Assembly (NCBI GenBank): GCA_905221605.1
Contig: CAJNDS010002188.1
Location: 1-64,000 of the forward strand
Source: Symbiodinium natans
Taxonomy: Eukaryota > Sar > Dinophyceae > Suessiales > Symbiodiniaceae
Direction of reading: 5' to 3'
DNA length: 64,000 bases
Shown here: piece after piece, positions 1 through 11,311 of the stretch
Numbering within the stretch: position 1 is the stretch's first letter
How the letters are laid out: every line of letters begins with the position of its first letter
The notes under the pieces: model-generated
Seen by the model: only the letters and a program-made list of their open reading frames with translations
The model's database searches: none
Told to the model about the DNA's origin: nothing
Program-made: the position numbers and the translations under genes

Positions 1-75
1 TCAAAATAAATGGAAATTAGAGACCGATAGATTGCCAAAAACATCAAGATTTTGAATTCCTGGAGTTGTGGGAAT

Positions 76-228
76 CCCCGGTAAAGCCTCCAGAAAAAAG
101 CCACGTGGCCCGGCTGCCGCACAGGCAAGCAGAGGCAAATGCGCCCAAGCCCCCCGGTAAAGCCTCCAGAAAAAAGCCACGTGGCCCGGCTGCCGCACAG
201 GCAAGCAGAGGCAAATGCGCCCAAGCCC
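76..228. repeat. 76-bp tandem duplication
   Basis: Two adjacent copies of a 76-bp unit, period exactly 76 (for example the CGGTAAAGCC stretch starts at about 79 and again at about 155). The copies are identical across almost their whole length, so the duplication is recent or has been homogenised. The unit contains the palindrome CCACGTGG. No coding function is apparent. Confidence 0.93.
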
Positions 229-275
229 GTAGCCGTTTATGGAGGATCTTCGCCAAATGCCAAATCAAGTCCAAC

Positions 276-690
276 GCCCGATTCACCCGTCTATTAGGAG
301 GCCCTCTCGGGGACCCCCCCTCCTCGGCAGGCTGGCCGTATCTGGAGGGGCCGTAGGGACCCCCGGGCTCAGGATAGGGAAGGGATGAACAAAAGCAAGA
401 GACGCGAGAACCAAGATAACAAATCAAGAGCTAGAATATAAAATAAGAATGAAAAAATATTGACTAAAATAGCCTAGGAGGGGGGGTCTGGCAGGGGGTG
501 CTTCGGGGGGGTTGGTCCGAGTTGCCCGATTCACCCATCTATTGGGAGCCCCTCCCCGGGGTTGGTTCCCGGAAGGGCCTCGTACTAGATGGGTGAATCG
601 GGCAACTCGGACCAACCCCCGGCCTCCTAGGCAGGCTGGCTGTGTCTGGAGGGGCTGTAGGGACCCCCGCACTGAGGATAGGGAAGGGAG
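276..690. repeat. Diverged duplicated block (276-385 and 524-690)
   Basis: The segment from CCCGATTCACCC to GATAGGGAAGGGA occurs at about 276-385 and again at 524-690. Both copies share the order GATTCACCC, CTATTRGGAG, GGCAGGCTGGC, TCTGGAGGGGC and GTAGGGACCCCC. The second copy is longer because extra sequence, including one arm of an inverted repeat, lies in its middle. This looks like a small dispersed repeat family; no open reading frame of note. Confidence 0.8.
507..620. repeat. 35-bp perfect inverted repeat
   Basis: The left arm at 507-541 and the right arm at 586-620 are exact reverse complements over 35 bp, separated by 44 nt. The arms contain GATTCACCCATCTA and its complement TAGATGGGTGAATC. 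It could form a hairpin or be the terminal structure of a small foldback element. No target-site duplication could be recognised. Confidence 0.93.
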
Positions 691-734
691 CCCGTGCCGG
701 TGTGTGTCAACTTTGAGCTGGTGTGCCTTTTGTG

Positions 735-889
735 CATTCCATGATGCAAAGATATTCTCCGCATTCGTTGAAGCTTTCTGCGAAGCGCTACCTTCCGTGT
801 CACAATGGCAAACACAGAATCACTATGCAGAGATTGCAGCAGGTCAGCCAGGCTAGTTTCGGCCTGAGCTTCTAGATGTTGGCAGTGGT
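735..889 (-). CDS. Probable exon, helical protein of unknown function
   Basis: The minus-strand frame here has good coding character: an amphipathic stretch with LEAQAETSLADLLQSLHS followed by a basic RKVALRRKLQRMRR segment. No family is recognised. The boundaries are approximate, and the exon is called only because the frame is open and helix-like and because the other coding signals of the window are on the same strand. Confidence 0.35.
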
Positions 890-1277
890 CTTCGCTGGAC
901 ATCCCTTGGCCAAAGCAGTTCGCAGCTGTCAACGTTTGTGGATTGCCACATTGCCACATTGCCCACATCAGGAACCACGAGTGCAGAGGTGTTCTAAGCT
1001 TGTGTCGTGAAGGACTGGAACACATCCGCACGTGGCCTGCGCGGTACAACCACAAGACTTGGGACTGTCTGCTGATTGGGTCAATGCAAAACCTGTCAAC
1101 TGTCACCCTCTGCTGAAGCCGACTGCGGCAACTTTCATCGATGTGGCGAACTTGCGGAGGCCGCTTGTTGGCGAACGGTGTACACGACTAAGCTGCTAAA
1201 CCGAACAGCCTTTTTGCTGGTCTTTCAGCCACCTCCTCATCGGACCTTTCTCGGTGCGGCAGCACAAGCCACACGGA
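890..1277. other. No supported gene
   Basis: Nothing convincing was seen here. Overlapping open frames exist on both strands, but none shows a motif or clear coding bias. It may be intron or intergenic DNA. Confidence 0.4.
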
Positions 1278-2073
<796 letters not shown>

Positions 2074-2085
2074 TATCTTCTTTAC

Positions 2086-2235
2086 AGTCTCTTCGAGGCG
2101 CCGGCTCTACAACCTCCAGCGCCGTGGCGTTGATCGACGCCTTGCTCTGATCAGCTGTGCAGCGACGCTTCTGCAAGCCGTGCGGCAAAGACACTTGGGC
2201 TCCAGCCAGCTGCTGCTCTGCCGCAGCAAGTAGCC
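2086..2235 (-). CDS. Probable exon next to the CA array
   Basis: The minus frame reads AAAEQQLAGAQVSLPHG, then KRRCTADQSKASINATALEVV, and stays open until the repeat. The composition resembles a soluble helical protein. No domain was recognised. The exon end toward the repeat is unclear; the array is probably in the following intron. Confidence 0.35.
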
Positions 2236-2889
2236 TTGGCAGCTCGTTTCATGCCAACCGATCAAGGGCCAAGGCATGCACAATGCAGACAAAGCGACCC
2301 GAGTTGCTTTTCGGGTTCCTTCCATGAGAACAATGGCATCTGCTTCCAGCACGCATGCAGCATGCAGTCGCTAGAAGCCGCTAGACAGGCTCCAAGTGGC
2401 ATTAATCATTGATTGCTGTAGTAGGTGGCCTGCCGTAGCTCGGCTTTAGACTTCATTCGCAGACATGGTAGGCCATGCATTTGTCGAAAGATCTCCTCGC
2501 ATTTCCAGAATTCTCCCCATCAAGCCCTGCAGCAAGCCATTCATGGTGGTACAGTGAGTGCTGTCCTCGTCTGAATCAAGAGACACCTGAAACCACAATT
2601 CTTTCACTTTCGCTTGCGACTACTGCTCTGCCACTGTCTCATCCGACTCTCAAGGCTGGTAGTGTTGAGTTTTTAGAGCCCGTTCCCATCTTTACGATTC
2701 CGCTGACAAAAGGAACTGCACAGTTCGGCACGCAGCTCCAAGGATGCCGCAAGATCGTGGCATCCCTGCCATCACCCACATCAAGAGATGCACCAGATGA
2801 AGATATGTGCGCCACTTGTGCGCCTCTGGAACAACAGCATCAGGAGGAATGTGGATACTTCGCACCTCCGGCCAAGGCTTGACTCCCAG

Positions 2890-3235
2890 ACCCCACGCGG
2901 AGATGCGCCGGCCTTCTTGCAAAGCCTGAACATAAAGGACTGGTCCAAACGCTCGCCTCATTGCGTGTTCTGCAAGATTAGACCAGAAAGCAAGATCTGT
3001 GCCCGCCACTTCTGCAAAGGATCTGACACTGCACGGGAGGAGTCTTGTCGAAACCTGTGAGAACAGCATCATGCACTTCACATACTTCTGTGGCCAAGGC
3101 GGCTAAGGCTCTGACACCGAAGCAACCCTCCAAGACGTCGAACCTGGCCGCATTTGCCGCGCCAAGCACAACGTTAAATGCATGTAGCATGAGCACGAAA
3201 TCGCACGAAGCATGGAGACGTAGCAAAGCCATGTA
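2890..3235 (-). CDS. Two probable exons of an unidentified gene
   Basis: Minus-strand frames at about 3235-3060 (NVVLGAANAARFDVLEGC, ALAALATEVCEVHDAV) and about 3035-2890 (SFAEVAGTDLAFWSNLAEHA, FGPVLYVQALQEGRR) look like parts of a soluble, alanine- and leucine-rich helical protein, possibly of ARM/HEAT type. That assignment is a guess: no repeat consensus is clear. The opposite strand is also open in part of this interval but is rich in Ala/Ser/Thr without structure. Confidence 0.35.
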
Positions 3236-3259
3236 TCTTTCCAGATTCAATCTTCAAAC

Positions 3260-4060
3260 TGTTTGCTGACTCGCGTGAGCAGTGATGGGGTGGCACGTAA
3301 GATCAACAGATGTTACTTGATTTGCACACCGAGAACAAGACACAGGGCAACTTCATGCTTCATGCAGCCCCGCACCCATTCATCGTGGTCGACTTCTGCC
3401 TCCAGTGGCAGACGGCCGGGCTGTCTCTCTTCAGGCCGAAAAAGAAATAACATCCGTTAAAAAAAATCTCACACTCGCGAACCACTGAATCGATTGCACC
3501 CAGCCGCCCGATTGGTTGCAATCAGTACATTTTTCGCGCAAGTCAGTGCACCAAAGAGGAAACACACACGCCCCCCTCCTCGGGCGCGCTGAAATTGTCG
3601 TACTGACATCATGAAAAACATCCAGACACATTTCTTCACACATGTGAAAACAAGTTCGAATTGGTTTCGTGCGGACATGTTGAATTTTCAGCTCGACTGG
3701 GACTGCAATGTAATATGGGGGGGCTCGGATGAGCCGGCGATGAGTCCTATGAGTACCGAGCTGACGAACACTTTGGCTTCTACCATGTGACCTGAAAACC
3801 GGTGACTACGGCCTTTATCAAACTACTGGCTGGGTCACAGGCTGCGTGCAGTATGTGCAGTGTCTTAAGGTTAGCATAGGTTAGACCGTTGGAAGGCACC
3901 CGGCAGCCAATATTCAGACTTTCCATGAGCTTCGAGACCATGCAGCCGGTTAAGTCACATCCTCCCACTAAACTTCTGCAAGGTGCCATGATGAGGGATC
4001 CCACTTCAGTCACTAAGCCTCACCCATTTCCAGCCAAAGGCTTGTACATATTCATTGCAA
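3260..4060. other. No supported gene
   Basis: Probable intron or intergenic DNA. Short open frames on both strands lack motifs. Nothing further could be supported. Confidence 0.35.
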
Positions 4061-4074
4061 GGTACGTTGATGCC

Positions 4075-4560
4075 CTCTTCTAAAGCTATGGCACGAAGGA
4101 AGCCAACAACATGTCTAAGGCGTGCCTGTTCGGTCTTCAATTTGTGTTCGTGGTACTTGTTCTTGGCATCCTGTACAAGCTTTGGGGACACTTGCCTCCT
4201 AGAAGCGGGCATGATGCGAGTATTCCTTCGACAGGGGGATGTTCAACAGCTGCTCGATCTTCTTGTCTCTGTCGAGCGCCTTGCGAAAAGAGATGTCGCT
4301 TAATGGCTAGCTCTCCGAAGCAAGGCTTGGACATCGATATTGCAAACAGCCATGCAGGAGATACTACAAGTATCTACCCTAGGAAAGCAGAGCTGATACG
4401 AGAGCCTCCCACGCGGCCAGTGCCTACCAAGAAGCAGCGCGTGATCATCCAGGCTTTGCAATTCCGACTCAAACGCTTAGGGCTTAAGCCTAGGTCGACA
4501 GCGCCTCGTCATCCTTTGGCTCTCCTTCTGGTTCTGGTTCTCCTCCCCGTGCACAAAGCA
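4075..4560 (-). CDS. Coiled-coil exons of an unidentified gene
   Basis: Three minus-strand stretches have coding character. At about 4560-4500 there is a charged segment (GEENQNQKEGEPKDDEALST). At about 4312-4235 there is RKALDRDKKIEQLLNIPLSK. At about 4190-4075 there is KLVQDAKNKYHEHKLKTEQA followed by RLRHVVGFLRAIALEEG. The last two are typical helical or coiled-coil segments. A 55-nt GA-AG intron (or, less likely, a 19-nt GC-AG one) would join them in frame. No family is recognised. Confidence 0.45.
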
Positions 4561-4716
4561 AGCTGAGTCAGACTGAAGGAATCAACTGAGACTACATAGT
4601 GACTACGTGCATCCAGCCGCAGGGGGTTGTGCGAGCACACTCCCCGTACAAGCAAAAACTTCCGGGCGTCTGGCCCATGGCAGTAGCAACATAGCCAGGT
4701 GTTCTTGTGACGTTTG

Positions 4717-4744
4717 GTTCTCTGTTTGTTTGTTTGTTTGTTTG
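4717..4744. repeat. (TTTG)n microsatellite
   Basis: Short TTTG/GTTT tetranucleotide array of about five units. Confidence 0.9.
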
Positions 4745-5725
4745 CATCTGTCTTGACGGCGGGGATGTCTGCTGGGGGTCGCCAAGTACTGAGGGGGGCT
4801 GTCTGGCAACTCAACATGTTTGCGCAGTTTGAGCCAGAGTTGTCTTTGTTTCTGAACCAGCATGACCTCGGTCTGTATGCCGAAGACTGCCTCTGGTGCT
4901 CATGTGGCAAAGGCTTGTGAGCATGCGTTTCCACAGCATCCTGAGACAAGGACACATACATGCAGTGGTTGGTCCCGGCTATTTATCAAGACTCCTAAAA
5001 GAGGCTGCGGCAGGGGCGTTGCAACAAAGCGTGTTGGCCGCCAGGTGACAACTGGTGGGAGCTTGGATCTCACGACAATCTCATCAGCGGTGGGAGGCCA
5101 AGATGGGACATGATGCGCATGAGTACAGCGACACGCTTATGTGTGTTTCTGCTACTTTCCCTCCAAACCAGAACATGCCGTGAGCCACGTGTGAGAGAGA
5201 AACATGTTTTCGATCAGTCGGGTGAGATGCGAGTTGTGCCTCTTTCTGCTCGGTGCTTTGCATCAAGCATGGAGCACAATGAAACCTTCTGCGCTGGCTT
5301 TCCGGTTTGGCATATACATGTGAGTGAGATACTGTGTATATATATATGAATTTATTGCCAGATGGAGTCGCCAGGCACGAGCATCGAGCTACTCTGGAAA
5401 CATGCAGATGTGACGAAATGTCATCTAGTGTTGTGGGTGCTCAACACATGCTAACAATTAGCTTTGCCACCTTTTTGCACAACGTTAACACGGGGTGCTT
5501 CGCTTTGCTTTTGTGCAGACCGAGGGATGTGCCGGGGATGCGCTGGGCAATCTGCAGCTTCTGGCCTCAAGCACTGCAAGCTTCTGAATCGGCACAAAGA
5601 TTCCCCTCAAAACGAGTGGCTTTTGGTATGATCAGCCAGGCACCTTTAAGCGCTGTTGATGCGGATCTCCCTGGACAAGGACCTTGTTGGTGTGCAATCC
5701 CAATGCACCGCTGCTACCTCTCGAG

Positions 5726-5935
5726 TTGGTGAGTGTTGCTCCCCACGGATGCGGCCCAGTAAGCACATGGCGCATCATCGTTGTTGTAGTCCCTCAGCAC
5801 CTTTGAGACACCGCCCCGGGCAGCAATTGTGCCAAAATTGCTTCTTTCAGCAGACTTAAGTGGAGCCTCCAACAGCACGAGTATTGCACCCTCCTCCGTG
5901 AGCTGGTCCTTCAGACGTAAGAGTGCCGAATAACT
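5726..5935 (-). CDS. Probable exon, unidentified protein
   Basis: A clean minus-strand frame contains SYSALLRLKDQLTEEGAILVL and then TIAARGGVSKVLRDYNNDDA. The frame is open for about 70 codons, with alternating hydrophobic and charged residues. This would fit a HEAT/ARM-like or other alpha-helical protein, but no consensus could be matched. No neighbours give a functional hint. Confidence 0.45.
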
Positions 5936-6599
5936 AGGCACCAGAAAAGGGCAGCCTATGCAATGTGCAAAGTCTGTGTTGCTGAAAGGGCTTCTGAAAG
6001 TAGAGCTTGAACGATATACAGGCTATCTTTGCCTGCGACTGGCACTAGCTCACTAGCTCAAGCCATTGCAATGCACTGGAAAACCTGGTACCAACGATGC
6101 ATGACTTGGAGTCCTCCCAGTCTGAGAGGAACATGTCCACATATAACGTGTCTGTCGACGGAGCTCGCCTCAGTCTCCAGCACTGTGCAAGATGCGACGC
6201 AATTTCAGACACACAAGCAAAAACTCGTGAAGAAGACTCCGTATTTTGGTGCTTGGCTTGCTCTCCACTTTTTGTCACGGTGCTTTCCAGCGTCAGGTGG
6301 GATTGTGGATCCCCACCTTGCTTTAGGGGTTGGAGTTTTTTGCCGTTGCGGGCTCAGTCTTTCAGTCATCATTACCCTTTCGCAGAGCCGCAGAGCTTGT
6401 GAGTCTGCATCCCATGGCTTTGTCTGTTTGAGTAGCCAAAATTGAAGGGCCCATGTCCAGCAGCCCCGTCTTGTCCTGGCTCCCGTTTCGTTTCGGGCCG
6501 AACAGCCTGACCCACGACGCCCCACGACCAGCCGAGCCCGACATGTTTCAGGCAATTCATGTTTCTAAATGCCATTGGGAACACTGCAACCCATTGGAA

Positions 6600-6765
6600 C
6601 CAATTGGAATACTGTGACCGAAGCAGACTGCGGCTTGAAGCTTCGCTGAACCTCATCTGAGAATGCGACTCTTTCGCGCCGTCCGAGTCTTTGCCAACCC
6701 AACACTGGTAGCGGACGTGGGCCTCTGGGGTCTTCTTCTGCAGACTTTATCTCTTGCACGTGTGA
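6600..6765 (-). CDS. Probable exon, unidentified protein
   Basis: The minus frame includes VQEIKSAEEDPRGPRPLPVL and RERVAFSDEVQRSFKPQS. It is charged and proline-containing, consistent with a linker or surface region. No domain was recognised, and the splice ends are uncertain. Confidence 0.35.
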
Positions 6766-7793
6766 CAGCATATGCTAAAGTCTAACATTAGCCATGACGG
6801 AGTAGCCAGTGGTGGTTGCTGGATTGAATCCCGAAATGGAATGGAATGAGACAGAGAGCCACCAAGCTGTGTGCCTGAGGTGGAACGTAGAGGCGCAGTA
6901 CCGCCTCCAGCTATCAATGCAGCACGATGCGGGAGCAGTTACAGATCCAGAGCATTCCAGAGCCACAAGCATTTGCAGCCACACGATTTGAGGCAGCTCG
7001 CGCCTTGCCCTCTGGCGAGTTGTTGTTCCCTTCAGGGTAGAACTCCATAAAGCCCTCCTGAATGCCTGAGAACAGAGAAGAGTAACGCAGAGAAGAACGC
7101 AGAGGAAGGTGCGTGAGGGGACTCATGTATGGCACTCTTGTCCGACTTTTATCCCTCGCGAGAACGCTGACAGATGCTGACAGACAGAGGCTCACAACAC
7201 TGTATGCACTCGGCCGCTGGTCACTCTCAACTGGCCTTTGATGCCGAAGGCGGAAGACTTCAAAGCCAGAGGCTTTCTGAGCTCCTTCGTTACTTCTTTT
7301 TGTCGAAACACTTCACGAAGCATGCTCAGAAAAAGAAGCAGAGTTGATTCAGAATTGATTCAGCTGATCCAGACTCTGCCTTCGACTTGTGCATGGCCCT
7401 CTCTATTCTCCATTCAACCTGAGGGGCATTGCTTCAACCGAAATACGGCTGCCCCTGCCAACGGCAGATCGTCTTCCCAGCCTTTGTCGGCTCAAGTGCG
7501 CGGAAGAGTCTCTCAACCTGCAAAGTTCTTCCAAGATGCGACATGCAGCATGCTCCTGCCCGCAAGCTGAAAGCGATTGCCACGATTGCGATTTAGTAGA
7601 ACGTGTATCTCGTTGCCTGGACATTGGTGTCCTTCGCCCAGCTATCCATGTCACCAGTGTATTCCTGCGCGTCCAAGCCATGTTTGTGCTCCACTCTCCT
7701 ATGCTGATCACCTTTCGCGTTCAGTTAACTAGAAACAGGAAACTGTGAAAGCTTTGCCATACACACTCAAACTGAATGGCCCACGTCGCCTGC

Positions 7794-7904
7794 CTGATGG
7801 TCCTTGAGCAGCGCGTCCAGTTCTGCCCTCATCGACGTGCGGTTGAGCTCCAGCTGAGCAGGGCGCTCCAGGTGCAGCTGTGGATAGTCGGCTAAGGGTA
7901 GCTT
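7794..7904 (-). CDS. Helical exon with GC donor (likely coiled-coil tail of the 11-14 kb gene)
   Basis: The exon is delimited by AACAG|AAG at its start and CATCAG|GCAGGC (GC donor) at its end, exactly 37 codons. It encodes DYPQLHLERPAQLELNRTSM and AELDALLKDHQ, a strongly helical heptad-like stretch. Because all upstream minus-strand exons from 10.7 kb downward are also coiled-coil, it may belong to the same gene, but it could equally start another. Confidence 0.6.
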
Positions 7905-8061
7905 CTGTTGAGGGCAGTTGGGTTAAAAGGAAAACCAGGGTCGCTGCCGAATTGAGGGCTTCACCCTGCTGATCAGACCTTCAGTGGGGAAAGCAGTCCA
8001 CGGAGTCCAAACCGACTAAATGAGTCCAAAGTAAGCTCGGTGAATATAAAGTTGGGCCGCA

Positions 8062-8400
8062 GGCGAGTGCTGCAAAATGCTGATGTATTTAGCCATCTTC
8101 TCACGGAAACTGACCTGACACCCGTGAATCAGCGAATCGCTTTGCCAGAAGTAACGTCGTCTCAAAGGGAAGGGCAGCATCGTCTCGAAGAGCATGTAGC
8201 ATCTTCGTTGTAGCTGCCAAGCCTTCCTGTCACCATTGCTTATGTGCGACACCGCGCATGCTTGTAGCACCCGCAAGAGCCCTGCTTCCAACGTCTTGAG
8301 GCCTGAGACTCCAGGGCTGCTGATCGAGTTACAGACCCGCTTTCTGCGAGGCACTTCTCTGTCCAGTCGCGCTGTTCCTCGCAGTCCAGCCAAGTCAAAA
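8062..8400 (-). CDS. Probable exon, basic helical protein
   Basis: An open minus frame of well over 100 codons contains GLKTLEAGLLRVLQACAV, AWQLQRRCYMLFETMLPF and REKMAKYISILQHSPA. A GT donor after HGCQ is possible, so the 3' part may be intronic. Leucine/arginine-rich helices fit the coiled-coil gene around it; no family is recognised. Confidence 0.45.
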
Positions 8401-9106
8401 TGAGCCCAGCTGCTGCAACAAAGGTCTGACAGTAGTGGTAGATATTGATAGATCTTTGACCCTGAATCTTGAATGAGCTTCTTCGAGTTCGCGGAAAACA
8501 TCATTTCGCGGAACTTTGGCGGACCCATTGCTGTACCGGTTTGCCGGTATCAGCCCAACTGATGTCAGGCCCTGAATCCCTGAACTTTCAAGGCTAGCCA
8601 GACGAATCCCAAACACAACACCCTAAAAGGTTAGTGTTAAGGGCTTAAAGCCCAAAAACGTACAGAGTGATGAGATACCTCGCAATTCCTGGAATGCGAC
8701 AACACTTCGGTGCAATATGTAAGAGATATGAGTCGCAGAACAAAGGGCCGTCGATGCCAGGCCCTGTAGATCTTCATAGACCCTTGAGCCGGTAGGTCCG
8801 GAACTTGGGAACGTCCAAGATGACTTACCCGCGACTTTGCGACAACCCTGCCCTGAGGACTTCGTACTTGCTTGCTTTGGAGGTCGGTCGAGACGGATGA
8901 ATGCGGCTTTGGAATCTAAGTTGCAAAAAGCCACGGATTCGGATTGGCAGTTTCGCAGGAAACCTAAAGCCCGGAAGTTGCTCGCATCGTAGGACAGAAC
9001 CTGGGTTACGCAAGAACTTCCACGAAAGAGACTTTACTTTCCTATTGCGGATCTTTCGCGGAGGAATCAACGCTCAATATTGATGGTATCGTGATGCTTG
9101 TCCTTC

Positions 9107-10719
9107 AGCTTAGATTGGAAGAAGTTGATTTCTTGCTTGGCCACATCGTACTTCATGTGCAAGTCGCCCAAGTCCTGGGGCAACAGCAAGCGGCAAGTTA
9201 CAACGTGCTCGGGCGCTGCCTTTCCCCGCAAGCTGCTGCTCAGCGGATTGAGCAGCTGACTGCGTCTAAACGTGCTGCTTCTTCTTCGTAGTCTGTCCTG
9301 ACCTTTCAATTAACATTGCTCGGCTGATCATGCGTGAAACGTGATCAGCAGCTCGTGCTAAGCCGGCGGCTCGCTCTATCGCCGAATGCAAGTCCGAACG
9401 AACTTTGATGACACTCTCGGACAGGTCTTGGTTGAGCTGACCCAGCCTGCGCAAAAAGTCCAATGGTCATGAGACTCATGAAGCATGAAGAAATATGAAG
9501 AAGCATATTCTGCCTCGCCCGCTCTTCTTGTACCATCGCATCCATTCGCTCAGCAATACCTTGCGTGCCACGTTGTGCCACATCTCCTGGGCTCCTGCGA
9601 CTTGAGATGCTGCCAACGGTCTTGGTGCCCGGCTTTGAAAAGTGGCCTCGCTTTTGGCTGTTAGCTCGTCCACGCGCGTGTGGATCTTCTCATCCTAGTC
9701 CAAGCTGTGCTCTACGCAATGCCAGGATGCGGAAATGCCTGCATTCTGTGTACCGCATGCTGCAAAACGGGATTCCTGCCTTGTGCTCGACGGTGTGCTC
9801 TAGCTGGTCGAAGTGTTTGTCAGTTCTTTCGGATAGTTCAGACACCTGCTTGAAATTGACTCAGCAGCGCTCGGCCCTCATAAACACCACTGAGCCTGAG
9901 TTTGGAAGGTGGTGGACAGTGATTGGCGAGTGTCCTGTGCAGTTCTTGAGTGATGCTACTCCAAGACTGCAACGAAGAGTCCGGATCCACACCTGTAGAA
10001 ACGAATCTGCCCTCTCAGTCACGTACTGTGGCGAAATCTTGTTTGACGCACGGACATCACTGAACAACCAACAACCTCTGCGCTGTGCAAGCAGAGGAAA
10101 GCACAATCGCTGGACCTCTAGCAAGCTTTCGCTGCTTGCTGGCCGCTAAAGATTGAGATAAAGCTCTTTGGCTCTGTACTTTATTGAGGCCCCTGTAGAG
10201 CACGCAGCCCTATGGAGTGTACTTCTATTGCTGTACAACTTTCACGCGGATAACTTGTCAGAAGCTATTGAATTTCAAAAAACAATCGAACTTCATCAAA
10301 GTGGCTTTTGCTCGCCACCCCGGCTTCCAGCAGCCGTGCAGCTGCCGCGCGGCTGTGAATTAACGTAACGGAGTGCTTTTCCACATCGCGCTGTGAACAA
10401 GTAACCCTACGGTATTAGCATGTTTCTCATTCGAGCAGCGTCTTGGTCTTGATCGCTGTGGCACTGTACTGTGAGGTGCGGTCAAGCAGAGTCAGACCAT
10501 GACTCAGCTTCTGAAGCGCTACTGTCCGAATTCTCGGAAGTCTCTTCATTGAGCTTGTTGAAGAAAGAACACATTGAGCAACATCTATGTGATGAACTTC
10601 TTAGGTCATCTTCAGCCACTCTACCTCCCAAAGGACCCGTGCATCGTCGCAGAATTCTGCCAACTTGTCGCGAGCGTTCTTGTCCGTCGACCCAGCGTCC
10701 GAACAAGCCAGTTTCTGTA
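9107..10719 (-). CDS. Coiled-coil exons, probable C-terminal part of the 11-14 kb gene
   Basis: At least five minus-strand exons are delimited by splice signals: 10719-10625 (KLACSDAGSTDKNARDKLAEF, GT donor), 9845-9780 (VSELSERTDKHFDQLEHTVE, GC donor), 9586-9514 (RGTQGIAERMDAMVQEERAR, GC donor), about 9446-9361 (LGQLNQDLSESVIKVRSDLH, GC donor) and about 9174-9107 (DLGDLHMKYDVAKQEINFF). A further stretch at about 10070-9990 (RASNKISPQYVTERADSF) may also be coding. All are amphipathic helices suited to a long coiled coil. In the dinoflagellate family found just upstream, I recall coiled-coil tails following the conserved region; joining these exons to it is an inference. No catalytic motif is seen. 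Confidence 0.6.
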
Positions 10720-10739
10720 CTGAAAACCAGATGCTGCAA

Positions 10740-11300
10740 TCCTCTGCTCAGCAAATCTGAATACTTTTGGGAAGGCATGCTTAAATATGATTAAGGTATG
10801 TCTTTCCAGGATAGATGTAGGAAATGGTTGTAGAAAATGCCCAAATAGTATAAGTGAAGGCGATAAGAACCCCGTCTAAATGAACAAGGCTTTTGTTCGC
10901 ACGGCTCTTTTTTTCCTTTTATTATACTTTCATTGCGCCCCGCCAATATAACGCATTACGGGCAAAAAAAAATGATTGCAAAGACCCAATCATCATTTTA
11001 TCTTTACTGGGTGCGAGCGACAAGAGAAATTGAGAACGGGAAAAAACCCATGAAATAATACTTTGTAACGAATCAACGTAGTGTATGATTTCACTCTACG
11101 AGGCGTCAGACTACTCCTGCCGATGTTTCAGCACATCAGCTTTGCATATGGCAGGGTGTTGCAGGAATGTGGGTGAGCTTCGTTTGGAATGCTACAAGTG
11201 TGGCTTAATTGCAGCACATCTTATGGTTTTGGCCCACCTTTTTGGCAGGGCATTGCACGATCCGTTTAAGAATTGTTTGTACCCTCCCGGCTGTTTTGCG
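10740..11300. other. AT-richer stretch, no supported gene
   Basis: Between the conserved-domain exon and the coiled-coil exons. It contains A-tracts and no convincing coding frame, so it is probably intronic. Confidence 0.4.
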
Positions 11301-11311
11301 TACCAAGTGAC

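Noticed and set aside
4180-4260. A 19-nt GC-AG intron joining two coiled-coil segments
   Set aside because: It restores the frame, but no fixed intron in this window is shorter than 55 nt, and a 55-nt GA-AG intron explains the same data.
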